Assembly: GCF_032854445.1 (NCBI RefSeq)
Contig: NC_088306.1
Coordinates: 5,781,145 to 5,845,144, forward strand
DNA length: 64,000 nucleotides
Direction: 5' to 3'
Origin: Liolophura sinensis
Taxonomy: Eukaryota; Mollusca; Polyplacophora; Chitonida; Chitonidae
Shown: positions 12,601 through 27,600 of the stretch, in pieces
Position numbering within the stretch: the stretch's first letter is position 1
How the letters are laid out: each line of letters begins with the position of its first letter
Notes under the pieces: model-generated
The model's input: only the letters and a program-made list of their open reading frames with translations
Told to the model about the DNA's origin: nothing
The model's database searches: none
Made by a program: the position numbers and the translations under genes

Positions 12601-15600
12601 GTCGCTTTTCTCATTTTTTCTACTCTAAACTGCGATATCTGGGTTATGCGTTTTTAAGTTCATATGAGGCACTTTAAAGATGCGTATATCCATTTAATGT
12701 GGTGTTTTCTTTTCTTTTAATTACGCTCGTAAATTGTCAATGGACACCTCTATGGATACCAAACCAATGAATACTTCATGTAAATCAATCAAGCTCTGTC
12801 TACAAGCGAACTAACCCTCGGTTGAATAAAGCTGCATCTATGGATTTCCATGAACTTGAATGGCGACAAATAAGTCTTCATTAGTGAGGTGTGTTTAAAC
12901 TGAGGCGAAAACTCTGCTGAGCCTTCCAATGGGACTATTTGAATCAGCTAGACCATTAACTTCAGCCGTGTTCCGTTTTTACTTCCGCGATGACTAGACG
13001 AAACCAGGCAAGATTGGCCTAGCACAGCATTTAAGTACAATACACGCAAAGTGTTGCTGGCGGACAAATTGTCGCCTTGAGTTTTGTCGGATCTGTGTGG
13101 CTTTGTGGGTTCATAACAGCGCGTTCCAACGAAACATGTTTATACATTAGAGCAAATTGGGGAAATCCACCCTTGGCTCAGGATTGCCGGCGTCAAGAGT
13201 CTGTTGATAAGTTTACTATTCTGTTCTAAGTTTTAGTGCGCTTTTGTCTAAATAGAAGCAATTTCTCTCTTCTAATCAGTTCGCAAAGGTAGCAAAAGAA
13301 GCGATATTAGAACTGAATACTATATATTTAGAGTACCACACGGACAGATTGATTGATACATGCAGCATTAGAATAATAAACAGGCCAGTTATGCCATATG
13401 CTCTCTTGTTCCTGTCTCGTGGTTTAAATCCTAGGAAATAGCCTGGAAATATTATTTTGTACGGCGTTTTATTTTTCCGATAAAGTTGTGAATTCTGATC
13501 TTAAGACGTATCTGTATGTGAATACATTCAAAAGATAATCTATTAAATTTAACAGAAAGTCTTTTATTTGAGTGACGCTAGAATGTATTCGGTTAATGTA
13601 GCAGACTTATGTTCAAGGCACAGAACAGATTAGTACAAAGTACATGTCAGATGAAAGACCATTAAATGTTGCCCGGGAAAATAGTTTGATTTATTTTCTT
13701 AGCTTGTTTTCGACCTAGTAAAATGAATTTAAAAATTTCAGCTTTTGGCAACTTGATTGCTATATTTCATCATTCAAAATACATCTTCATTTGGAGCTGT
13801 GATTGCATTCAACAAATGAGCCTTGAAACAAACTATTTCAAGCCAAAAATATTCATGTGACGTCACTGATACTCTGTAGATCCGTAAAGACCGCCATCCA
13901 TTCATATGTTTTAAATGCATTTTAGTCGATTAGAAGATTATTAGAAAAAAAATAAATCAAAGTATTTTTCTGGACAGTGTTGAATGGTGTTTCATCTGAT
14001 GAATACTTTATTTTAGTGTTTTCTTTGCTTTAAAATAAGACACATTTATTCTGTTCAATCAACAAAAAATTGTATTGGACAAACAGGGCATTATGTTCAA
14101 TGTGACACAGTATTAGATGTGTGTCATAAACAACCTAATGTTTGTTAAAATTACAATAATTTTGTGAAAGTTCTGCTCCGTCTCCTCCATCCAATGGACT
14201 TGGACCAAAGGATACGTGCAATTGCAAAGTGCCACTGACTCTATTTTGAGAACGCTGAAAGAACATTAACTGATGAAAAATAAAAACCAGCATAATTTTT
14301 TTGCTTTTGCTTTAAATGGGCCTTTGTAAAGGGTTAATTTCTCCACACCCTAAGCAAACAAAACCACGGAGGCCCCATCATTCTGTTTAGATTGCAAGCT
14401 TAGATGTAGTGCGTGCAGTGCAGGTGGTGCTGTAAGCAGTGTGTTAAAGCACAACGAAATCACTAAATGAAGTCCACAGCAGAAGTTGACAGAAGGTGTG
14501 AGCAAAAGTCACTCCAGATTATTCCCATCCTACCGTTTTGACGATGTCATATATTAGCCATGATTTATTGATGTTATTTGATAATCGACGTGTTTCGTGT
14601 GATTTTACCTCTACCTGCCCACTATGACACTGCCGTTGTCGCTCTATCTTTTAGGTTTTTATATTGTATCGCTGCATAACTCAAGATTCTACTGGTGGAA
14701 TAAGCTTCCCTGAGCACTGGTCTCAGCATTATTGTAATATTTTTGTACGTTAAATGTGAATTTACATTCACCATTAGACTAAAACCCCAAATGAGTGAAA
14801 CAGACAAAGCCGTACTTCATCGGTTTCGTGTGGCCATTTGACAATTACCACGCTGTCCTCGCTGCTCTTGTTAAAATCGCAATATTGTAGTTTTTATTTT
14901 CAGTTGCAAATTAAAAGAAAAGAGCACATTTATACAACCTTAAAGGAAAGTCATATGAGCTGTGTAGAATTCTATTTAATTTTATTTTTTTAGACTTTGC
15001 ATGATTTTGTAAGAGAGAAAAACGGGAATGAACAGCATCATTTTCTACGAAATCTACATATTCGAGACATACTGAAAATCTTGCAATGTGTTGTTAGGCT
15101 TGTCCATTCGAAAGCCCCGTTTCCTCCTTTTGAATATTCCTTGTGCCGTCACAGTGCTTAAGGTTTTACCCCTTACATTATTACGTATATCGTTATAATC
15201 GCGGATTTTAAGATCTGTGAAAGTCCACTCTAAAAGGCGGAGTATGAAATATACTAGAGGGCCACACCATGCTTACATACGTGGCTATAGACTGCCAAAA
15301 TATGTCTGGAATGCCATGTCCTAAAGAGCTACAGAGCAAAGCGAAGCTCGATGACGTATGTAATCTCTTGAAATGGCCTAGGAGACTTCTAAGCTTTAAC
15401 TATTGTTTAACTATTAAACACTCAAATAACAAGCTATGCTGGCAGAAAACTGAAATATTTTAGGTAGCCATGAGTATAGTTCATTTGTGTAATATCTAGA
15501 TTGTATAAATGTATTCTTTTTTAAGTTACATCTATCATGTATTTCGCACAGTGACACATGAAACTCTTTTCATTCACGGGCTTCGTTCTATTTCTTTTCC

Positions 15601-18600
15601 ATTTATTTACAGGCTTCCTTACCACGGGTGATCGGACGGCTCCTGGGAACTACGCTATGCTGGACATCTCTGCTGCCCTCCATTGGCTGAGGGAAAACAT
15701 CGGCATGTTTGGGGGAGACCCGGGCAGACTGACCCTCTTTGGTCACGGACATGGGGCCGCACTGGTCAATCACTTACTTATCTCTCCTATGAGCGCAGGT
15801 AAGAACTAAATCTATCTGCTACATCCTTGGTTTTGTTGTGGTTGCCTTTCCGATGATTGTATTGGAAGGGAAGTTCCGCTGTTGTTGTTTTTTATGGAAG
15901 TTGCTTTTATGGAAATAAACCATTTTTTTTCATGTATCCCATGCCTGTGGGAATGTCTCTTAATTCCATGTACATAAAACACCCGAATATTTTATAAAAC
16001 TCGACAAGGAAGCCCTTTTCGTTCTGTTGAAATAATGCGACTGTACGTACAGCAAACCTGATCTGCACGGGTGGTATTTAACTGTGACAATGAACACATC
16101 CTTGTTAAACACTGTGCCACAAATGACAAACAAACAGCCAGGGCATTCAGAAAACAGCCGAAAATTTAAGAGAACTCTTTTCATGCTGACACCCCAGAAG
16201 ATAAGAGGTAACGTTTATGCCACTTACCGAGGATCATATTTTCTGTGTTCTGGCACAGTTGTCATCCAAAACAATACAGAAAACACTGTCTTCAGTACAT
16301 TCACTTTTTGCTATGATGGAAACCTTGCAGTGAGATATTTCAATTCTTAGGTGAATTTAATGAGCAATATTGCCAGTGTTGAATGCTAATGAAGTTTTTT
16401 CTTCTGTTTTGTTCAGTACAATACATTCAGTGCTGCGTGCCAATGAAATTCTTTTCTGTTTTGTTGTAAACAGCACATTTAGTCTGATATAATTGTTTGT
16501 GTGTGTAAGTACGCAGTACACAATGCTCCTCGCTATTCATTTCGCAGTAACTAAAATCAAAGATGGAAAGAGACCCCTGTGACGTCACAGAAACCCAATA
16601 ACATCCATATCGTATATTTAAATACATTTAATTCTGTTCAAGAAACCAAAAAGAAGCTAAACGCTGGCTTCCTCTCTTATAGTATACATGGAAACGTTTG
16701 TCAGCGCAAGGTCCTGGATTTCCCTCGGACCCTTTTTTGTTTACCACAATGCTGCCCACCATAATATAAGTGAAATATTCTTGAGTACGGCGTACAAATA
16801 AGTGAAGATAACATCAGAGGATTTTTTATTTATTTATTTAGTTATTTATTTATTTGATTGCTGTTTTACGCCGCACTCAAGAAGATTTCACTTATACGAC
16901 GGCGGCCAGTATTATGGTGGGAGGAAACCGGGCACAACCCGGGGAAACCCACGACCATCCGCAGGTTGAGGATTTTTGACGTTACAGTTTTAAACGTGTT
17001 TGTTTTTAATAGTTGATGACGCTGATTTCATTTTTTGTAGTTTTTTAAGCAAAGGAAATATGTATAAGTGATAGTGTTTTATAGACCTCAAGGAATTAAT
17101 AACTCACTACTAAGATATCGAGTATGCAGTGATTGTTATCTTCGAGAGAGTCACAACTTCCGCTGTCAGATAAATATTCTCTTACAAACAGTGGTAATGT
17201 CAGATACGGGAAAATTCTAGCAGTTCATGTGGTCTCCTGTGTCAAATTCAAAGCCCTACACGGACGAATAAATGACATAAAACGTCCAAAACAATATTTA
17301 CTTTCATGCGCTAATGATGGCAAGCGCTTTGATATTTCGACAAAGACGGCGTAATGCCAAGTTAAGTAGTGTACACACGTTGATATTGGGAAGATGCAAT
17401 CACATTTTTTTTTGAAAATGATTGCCATTCGGAAGACAAAAAATTGTTTCCCAAGCTCCTCCACCATCTGCTCTGGGGCTAATCTGCTCTGGAGGTTTAT
17501 GGCAGCAATAATATAGTCACTGAACATAAAACAATACGCGAATATGCCATCATTCACTAAGGTGGAACCAGATTTCTTTTATTCCTAGCAAACACGGCAT
17601 TGTTAGATGGGTAAACCATATAATATACCCATAATTGTATATTTGGGTGCTAGACATGCAATGTATCGCCGTACCGCGTTGAAGGGCGGTGAGGGTTGTA
17701 CGATCGCATCGATATTAACACGTATTTATACAGTAAACTGGTCAACTTCAACTCAAAAACATATACCCTCAATCTTGTAACGCGCCATATTACCACGTAC
17801 TTTATGCATTTGTCTCTGTCACACATAAAAAGAACTATCTCTTATGACGTGAACTGCGTCTGTTTAGCTTTTTTTCCGCATTCGTACGCACAAAACATAC
17901 TTGTGTTGAAATCTAACACAACAACTTGTGTTGTTTCATTCAAGACAGAAATGTGTTACCCCAACACAGAAATGTGTTACCTCCAACGCAGAAATGTGTT
18001 ACCTCAACACAGAAATGTGTTGCCCCCAACGCAAATATGTGCTAAATAAGTTTGTGTGTAACCTTCCCTGGGGTGAGCAGTACCAGTGGACAAAAACTTC
18101 AGTTCTATCTGAGGCAAATCTTGGACACAATATTCCTAATTGTGCATGTGCAATTTAGAACAAACCGTTTTGCGCGTGAAAGACCCGTACTATCACCCAA
18201 GTGCGTGTGCATCCGATTTTAACGGACAGCAAATAAAGGATATCTATCTGGCCTCGTGGCAATACAGCACCATGTATTGCAATAAGATTACGCGAAGTAG
18301 ACCATCACTTGCCAATTAGCTGTCCTGCTGTCGGTTTTAAGAGGAGATCTGTTGTTAAAACTGCAGGAGGAATGTAATGTAAACTGCAGAAAAAATGATA
18401 GTCTGTTGGGTATCCTTTTCTCGTGCTCCATCCGTTATTGGCAGTTTTCAAGCACGCGACACCAAGGCGACGTGATCGAGGATAAACACATAGTTGTTAT
18501 GTGGCATGATCACCGCTGTGCGAGGCTAGAGCGACGCGTTATATACTGGCTAACTCGACATGCGATGCACCCGATAAGAAATTGCTGAAACTAGGAAAAA

Positions 18601-21600
18601 GAAAGCTGTATTCTACACTGAGAAGAATACACTTTGAGGGGATGTTGAAAAAACAATCTCACAGAATGTCTGTGAATGTAACAAACAGCTAATTTTCTAC
18701 AAACCTGAATGCATGTGTGAGTTTGTTTCTGTAAATGCTATTCTTTGTTTTTAATTTAACAAGAAGATGACACTAGACAATATTTATTTATTTATTTATT
18801 TATTTATTTGATTGGTGTTTAAAGGCCGTACTCAAGAATATTTCACTTATACAGCTGCGGCCAACATTATGGTGGGAGAAAACCGGGGAGAGCCCGGGGG
18901 AAACACACGAGCATCCGCAGGTTGCTGAAAGACCTTCCCACGTGCCGCCGGAGAGCACCAGACATTATAACACGGTTTATGATTATCAGATAGTAAATGT
19001 AGGGGTCGCTAATGTTGACCTAAATGTCCATATATCGACACTGTGATATGCACTTAAATACTGAAAGCCGCAATATAGACGGATACCACAGACTCGTGTA
19101 GATTCTCGTCAGGCACATGTTAATGATGCCTGCCCCACTGTAAAATATAACGTTGATGTGTCTGAAATACATTCACTTTTTGAAATAGGTGTCTTATGTA
19201 TAAGAAAGCAGTGAACAACCCACTTCATAATAAATCCCACCTTCACCATGTGCAAAGGTGGAAAGAGACACCCTTTGACGCCATGGAAACCCAATAACAT
19301 CCGTTTTGTTCTCCTCAAGAAACTAAAAAAAAAGCTACAGGCTGGCTTTCTCTCTGATAATACACGTGGGAAGGTCTGTCAGCGGATGGTCATGGGTTTC
19401 CACCGGACTCTCATATCGACTGTAAAATCTAAGGCCGATAAGGTTTTTAACTCAGCCCAACTAACTCTAACACAGTTTAGCGTTTTACTATAGTGTGCCA
19501 AGAAATGGAAAGATGTTATATATGCCTACTGCAAAAGTAGCTGTGATGCATAATGATGTCTTCTACAAAGACAATTATTGCAGGCTTTCAGATAGTAATT
19601 AGTTTACACTCTCGCGCTTTTCCCTTACATAGACAGAATTGTATACATTCGCCTTTTAGTGTTTATCGCAGCATTGAAAATAACGCGGCGTCATATTTCA
19701 CACAAAACGCTGTATTTAATTATCTCAGGTCAAGGAGAAATAGGACTGTCAGAAAAAAGATGCGAAAAAAAACCCTCAGGTCTGATTGGTCTGAATTTGA
19801 CCAGGCTCTTCCAATGATGCTGTCAACTATGATATCGCTGGGTTACCATCAATGTCGAATCCATCTCAATAGCAGACACTTCATGCAGTTAGTCCGACTT
19901 CTTCTTTTTTCTTCCACAGTCTCGTGAGTTAAAATATTGGATTTGTTTTGCTTTTGGTTATTGACGGTTCAGTTGCAAATGACAGAATCAAATACGGCTC
20001 AACTCATCCAGAAACCTGTTGCCAGCTTTATCGGCATGTATGGGTGTCGTTTGAAGAACCTCTTTTGGTTGTTTTCTGCTGTGGTTATTTGTCGTTTTCT
20101 GGTGTATCATGTTGAACAGTTACATCACTCATGCGTTGGTAGTGTCAGATTTCAGGGCGGGGTGGGAGGTGGTTGAGGGTAAATGCCCCGCCCCCTCTCC
20201 TCAAGTAACGACCCCCACCCCTCTTCCCCGTTCACGAACGTCTCCCCCTTGCTCGTCCCTAAAAGTTCACCTTCCAGACGAACCTCTCACAAACCACGCA
20301 AGACAGTTCGAGTACGCTACAACATATCTTAGCCTTCCTTGGTTTTTCCAGGCAGGCCCTGACACCTTCATCGAATTCGCAAATGTAATGACTTCATTTT
20401 TGGGCTTCGGAATGGATATTGTTAGTTGTTGTTTTTTTTGTGTGTGTTATTTTTCTTAAATAATCCCAAGCCAATGTGCTGGACCTCAAGCTCGTTAACA
20501 AAAATTCGTGTCCCGAGAATGAAACAATTAAGAATTTTCATTCATCCGGGAACTATCCTATCAATTCCTCATTCAAGCAAATATTAAATATAGCATAATC
20601 AACATATCAGGATTGAATCTGATTAGAAAACTCTTCCTAAAACTTGTTAGGTTGTTGATTTTTTTTTCACTGTGCCGTTTAACTGTGAACTGTCAACGGT
20701 TATCCTTTTTCTCGAACGATACACCTGGATGTGACAAACACAAAGGTTAAGAACAAATTCTGCCTACCTGCCTGTCAGAGGAATCACCTTTCTGCAGCTG
20801 ACTGAAAAGACAATAAATAGTATAAATTGGCTTATTTAAAGAGAGGAGTGGAAACAAACCTAAATGCTGACAAACATTATTATGGCACACTTGATAACCT
20901 TATAAATCAACTTTTAAGCAGAATTCTTACGAATCCATGGAAGCCGCCATGTTAGAACAACAGCCGGGAATTCACGCCAAACATATCTCATGTACTTTAG
21001 GTTTAAAGGCAAACCAGGGTTTGGTTGAACGTAAGCGGCAACAGCTGCGTCCTCGGGGCGTAAAAATATATACCTGATTGGTTACAAACTGAAAACATGG
21101 CGGCGCTTTTCATTGTCTTAATGCATGTGATTTTCCTTACTTTGAAGTGCGGTATCTCGGTTTTTAGACATTCCAAATATGAAAAGTTGTGCTTTTTAAA
21201 CTCCCTGTGGGGTACTTTATCCATGCATAGGCCTGTACATATTTGATCTAGAGTTGTCTTATCATTTAATACGGCCTGTTTTACAGCTTGACAATTCAGG
21301 TTGCCCTACTGTCTAGCAACTAGGAATTTGAGTTCCCTTCCTTTTGTAATCAATAAAGGCGTTATATATTCTTTGGGTCAAATTCTTTTTGAGGGCAATA
21401 TTATTTGTCAGTATTAAAACCTTTACCAATCCGTCTAATCTCTAACAGATCTGTCTTCTATGCAGCAAGAGACTTAAGCTTTCCTGTTGCCGATGGTATT
21501 ACTATTACTTCTTAGTAATTCTGCCTCTCATTTTCAGTTTTTGCATCGGATTTATTTTTCATGAAGCCTTATTTTATTCGCTGCCTCAAAGGATAAAAAA

Positions 21601-24600
21601 AAACTACTTCTAGCTTTCGAAAATAGTTTTTTTAAATACTCAATTCGAGTGCCAGCGTGTCGCAGTGACCCAGGAGCCCCTCATCAATGTGGTCTCTGTG
21701 AGTTCAAGTTCAGCCCAGGCTGGTTCCCTCTCTCGTCGTATGTGATAAGGTCTGGCAGCAACCTGCGGATGGTGGTGTCTTTCCGCCGTGTTCTGCCACG
21801 TTTCCTCCTACAATAAGGCTGGCCGCAACCGTATAAGTGAAATATTCTTGAATATGGCATAAAATACCGATGGAATAAACAAATATCACGAAGTTTCGTT
21901 ATGGAAATAACGATGCTGATTAACGTACATTAGTTTGTGTAGTAGACATAACTTCTTGTGGACGAGTAAGTGGAGAGGGTAAAATTTGTGTTGGTTTTTT
22001 CTGCATCTTCATTCTGCCAATACGTACGACGTTTAGATTTTGCACTCGCTTTCTCCGTGTCTCGGCCAGATAATTGTATAATTAAGAGGCTAGTCTTGCA
22101 GGAGATATTTAGGGAACAAGCTATTTTTCAGACTAATTAGACTTTTTTTTTTGATTGGTGTTTTACACCGTACTCAAGAATATTTCACTTATACGACGGC
22201 GGCCAGCATTATGGTGGGTGGAAACCGGGCAGAGCCCGGGGGAAACCACGACCATCCGCAGGTTGCTGTCAGACCTTCCCACTTACGGCCGGAGAGGAAG
22301 CCAGCATGAGCTGGACTTGAACTCACAGCCATCGCATTGGTGAGAGGCTCCTGGGTCATTACGCTGCGCTAGCGCGCTAACCGACTGAGCCACGGAGGCC
22401 CCAATTAGACTTTAAGCAAAGAGAGTAAAACCAGAGCAGTGATGACAGTGTGATTCCCTGGAAATGGTCGCACGTAACCGATGAAATACGTCCTCTGGTC
22501 ATTTTATACTAAATGTTAAGGTAATTGCTTTAATATCAAATTATCCTTTTATATCAATAGACTTAAGCAGAATTAAGTAAAAACATACAAGCAGTGTTAT
22601 TAATTGGGGTTTATCAGACGTCACTGGTCTAGAATTACTAAAAATGCTGTGTTGTCACCACTTTCAACATACAATAACAATAAATTTAAAACAATGCAAA
22701 GGACCCATATAATATTATCTTTCTGTTAAGCTGAAACCGTTGAATGATTTGGTTGGATGTTTAGTTGGTGTGGTTGGTTGGTATTTATAACGTCTTATAT
22801 CCACCTAGTATCTGCCTGTTGCCCTCAAATAAACGGGGCTGAGCATTATTAAATAATTGGAGAAGTGTAGTAGGAGAAAAAGTTTCTAACCATGCTCTAA
22901 ATGTCGACAAACAAAGTCAGTTAGATGATTTTAGTATTTGATCGCGTGCTGAGTGAGAATACCTGGGTAAGGCTTGATTTACGGAATGAATCAGTTTACC
23001 GTAAGCACCAGTGTTGGACAATTATAACTGACAAATTTTGACCACATGTGACACAGGGATTTTCACGCGCAGAGCGAGCTTTATTGTGTGTACCACACTG
23101 GTGACAGACAAATTGTCTCTAGTGGACTTCATGTAACACCGGCTGCAAATCGAGGAGCGCTGTTGACCGCTCATTGGCAACAAAACTTCGCGAACAACGC
23201 AGGCAAGGGAATAGCATAAAACCGTTAAAGCTACTAACAATGGTCAATAGGTTCACCCTTTCTCTGTGCCAGTGCTGCTTACATTATCCCTGTCTCCCTG
23301 GGTGTTAGAGCGGACGGTCAGGACGGGGTCAATTTGTCGGGCGATAGTCTTAGCCCGCACTTTTCTATTGTTGTGATGTGTGATCCGGTGATATGGATAG
23401 ACAGTGATTATACCGCGCCTGTACGTCTTGTCATGTCCCCTGCCAGGTCCGCGCCGGTCTTTCTCTGTATCGATCTGGATAGCTTACTGTGAGGGTGGAT
23501 CGCCATCTGCTTCCACTCTGGGATTCACTGCAGTAACAACCTTAAACTCAAAGCTCACAATTTTCCTCAGCCGCTCTCCTAATGAGACGCCTCCGAGAAG
23601 AAAACAATACTTAGAGACGCAATAACACTCGTCGACGGCGCAATGATAGGCAGTGGCTGGCGGCGTGTCAACATTACCGTCAATATAATACCGGGGGACG
23701 CCGTTAGATTTGCTACCTTCACATATATTACGATCTCTATAATACTGGGTTGGGGGGGCACTTCTAGAATCCCTACAAAACATACTTATGTTTTTTTTAA
23801 TAATGGATATATCGTAGCATGGTATCTGTATACAAGCACGTACAGCCATCTGGATTCCAACATGGCACAGACTCTGCCCGATAGTATACATGTAACTCGT
23901 GGCATACTGATATGTCTGTCAAGCTGCAATAATATAGTTCAGTGTACAGTGATTTGACCTGTGCCGTACGAGTTGATATGTTGTACAGTAAAGCTTATAC
24001 ACGATGATGAAACTCTTGGTGTATTGGCATAGCTCAAACTACAATGATATAGTTCAGTGTACAGTGATATGCCTTGTGTCATGTTGATATATAGTACAGT
24101 AAAGCTTATACACGATGATGTAACTCTTGGTGTATTGACACAGCTCAAACTACAATGATATAGTTCAGTGTACAGTGATATGGTTTGTGTCATGTTGATA
24201 TGTAGTACAGTAAAGCTTATACACGCTGATGTAACTCTTCGTGTATTGGCACAGCTCAAACTACAATGATATAGTTCAGTGTACAGTGATATGGTTTGTG
24301 TCATGTTGATATGTAGTACAGTAAAGCTTATACACGATGATGTAACTCTTGGTGTATTGGCATAGCTCAAACTACAATGATATAGTTCAGTGTACAGTGA
24401 TATGGTTTGTGTCATGTTGATATGTAGTACAGTAAAGCTTATACACGATGATGTAACTCTTGGTGTATTGGCACAGCTCAAACTACAATGATATAGTTCA
24501 GTGTACAGTGATATGGCTTGTGTCATGTTGATATGTAGTACAGTAAGGCTTATACACGCTGATGTAACTCTTGGTGTATTGGCACAGCTCAAACTACAAT

Positions 24601-27600
24601 GATATAGTTCAGTGTACAGTGATATGGCTTGTGTCATGTTGATATGTAGTACAGTAAAGCTTATACACGCTGATGTAACTCTTGGTGTATTGGCATAGCT
24701 CAAACTACAATGATATAGTTCAGTGTACAGTGATATGGCTTGTGTCATGTTGATATATAGTACAGTAAACCTTATACACGATTATGTAACTCTTGGTGTA
24801 TTGGCATAGCTCAAACTACAATGATATAGTTCAGTGTACTGTGATATGGCTTGTGTCATGTTGATATATAGTACAGTAAACCTTATACACGATTATGTAA
24901 CTCTTGGTGTATTGGCATAGCTCAAACTACAATGATATAGTTCAGTGTACAGTGATATGGCTTGTGTCATGTTGATATATAGTACAGTAACCCTTATACA
25001 CGATGATGTAACTCTTGGTGTATTGGCATAGCTCAAACTACAATGATATAGTTCAGTGTACAGTTATATGGCTTGTGTCATGTTGATATGTAGTACAGTA
25101 AACCTTATACACGCTGATGTAACTCTTGGTGTATTGGCATAGCTCAAACTACAATGATATAGTTCAGTGTACAGTGATATGGCTTGTGTCATGTTGATAT
25201 AAAGTACAGTAAACCTTATACACGATTATGTAACTCTTGGTGTATTGGCATAGCTCAAACTACAATGATATAGTTCAGTGTACAGTGATATGGCTTGTGT
25301 CATGTTGATATATAGTACAGTAAAGCTTATACACGATGATGTAACTCTTGGTGTATTGGCATAGCTCAAACTACAATGATATAGTTCAGTGTACAGTGAT
25401 ATGGCTTGTGTCATGTTGATATTTAGTACAGTAAAGCTTATACACGATGATGTAACTCTTGGTGTATTGGCATAGCTCAAACTACAATGATATAGTTCAG
25501 TGTACAGTGATATGGCTTGTGTCATGTTGATATATAGTACAGTAAACCTTATACACGATTATGTAACTCTTGGTGTATTGGCATAGCTCAAACTACAATG
25601 ATATAGTTCAGTGTACAGTAATATGGCTTGTGTCATGTTGATATATAGTACAGTAACCCTTATACACGATGATGTAACTCTTGGTGTATTGGCATAGCTC
25701 AAACTACAATGATATAGTTCAGTGTACAGTTATATGGCTTGTGTCATGTTGATATGTAGTACAGTAAACCTTATACACGCTGATGTAACTCTTGGTGTAT
25801 TGGCATAGCTCAAACTACAATGATATAGTTCAGTGTACAGTGATATGGCTTGTGTCATGTTGATATAAAGTACAGTAAACCTTATACACGATTATGTAAC
25901 TCTTGGTGTATTGGCATAGCTCAAACTACAATGATATAGTTCAGTGTACAGTGATATGGCTTGTGTCATGTTGATATATAGTACAGTAAAGCTTATACAC
26001 GATGATGTAACTCTTGGTGTATTGGCATAGCTCAAACTACAATGATATAGTTCAGTGTACAGTGATATGGCTTGTGTCATGTTGATATTTAGTACAGTAA
26101 AGCTTATACACGATGATGTAACTCTTGGTGTATTGGCATAGCTCAAACTACAATGATATAGTTCAGTGTACAGTGATATGGCTTGTGTCATGTTGATATG
26201 TAGTACACTAAAGCGTATACACGATGATGTAACTCTTGGTGTATTGGCATAGCTCAAACTACAATGATATAGTTCAGTGTACAGTGATATGGCTTGTGTC
26301 ATGTTGATATATAGTACAGTAAAGCTTATACACGATGATGTAACTCTTGGTGTATTGGCATAGCTCAAACTACAATGATATAGTTCAGTGTACAGTGATA
26401 TGGCTTGTGTCATGTTGATATGTAGTACAGTAAAGCTTATACACGCTGATGTAACTCTTGGTGTATTGGCATAGCTCAAACTACAATGATATAGTTCAGT
26501 GTACTGTGATATGGCTTGTGTCATGTTGATATGTAGTACAGTAAAGCTTATACACGATGATGTAACTCTTGGTGTATTGCCATAGCTCAAACTACAATGC
26601 TATAGTTCAGTGTACAGTGATATGGCTTGTGTCATGTTGATATATAGTACAGTAAAGCTTATACACGATGATGTAACTCTTGGTGTATTGACTCAGCTCA
26701 AACTACAATGATATAGTTCAGTGTACAGTGATATGGCTTGTGTCATGTTGATATATAGTACACTAAAGCGTATACACGATGATGTAACTCTTGGTGTATT
26801 GACTCAGCTCAAACTACAATGATATAGTTCAGTGTACAGTGATATGGCTTGTGTCATGTTGATATATAGTACACTAAAGCGTATACACGATGATGTAACT
26901 CTTGGTGTATTGGCATAGCTCAAACTACAATGATATACTTCAGTGTACAGTGATTTGGCCTGTGCCGTACGAGTTGATATGTAGTACAGTAAAGCTTATA
27001 TACGATGATGTAACTCTTGATGTATTGGCATACCTCAAACTACAATGATATAGTTCAGTGTACAGTGATTTGGCCTGTGCCGTACGAGTTGATATGTTGT
27101 ACAGTAAACCTTATACACGCTGATGTAACTCTTGGTGTATTGGCATAGCTCAAACTACAATGATATAGTTTAGTGTACAGTGATATGGCTTGTGTCATGT
27201 TGATATATAGTACACTAAAGCGTATACACGATGATGTAACTCTTGGTGTATTGACTCAGCTCAAACTACAATGATATAGTTCAGTGTACAGTGATATGGC
27301 TTGTGTCATATTGATATGTAGTATAGTAAAGCTTATACACGGTGATGTAACTCTTGGTGTATTGACACAGCTCAAACTACAATGATATAGTTCAGTGTAC
27401 AGTGATATGGTTTGTGTCATGTTGATATGTAGTACAGTAAACCTTATACACGATGATGTAACTCTTGGTGTATTGGCACAGCTCAAACTACAATGATATA
27501 GTTCAGTGTACAGTGATATGGCTTGTGTCATGTTGATATGTTGTACAGTAAAGCTTATACACGATGATGAAACTCTTGGTGTATTGGCATAGCTCAAACT

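Larger units (their letters stand above)
3660..15612 (+). other. Neuroligin-like intron (phase 1, 11,953 bp)
   Basis: GT at 3660-3661 and AG at 15611-15612 (TTTATTTACAG). The intron contains the 76-bp degenerate array, a CCA microsatellite, two SINE families, the 20-bp and 60-bp arrays and copies of a dispersed repeat, annotated separately. I see no convincing alternative exon: the flanking exons join directly as GIFG-FLTTGD without missing family residues. Confidence 0.85.

Noticed and set aside
15747-15749. Missing catalytic serine read as evidence for a pseudogene
   Set aside because: Gly at this position is usual in neuroligins. The five exons are intact, in phase and free of stops.
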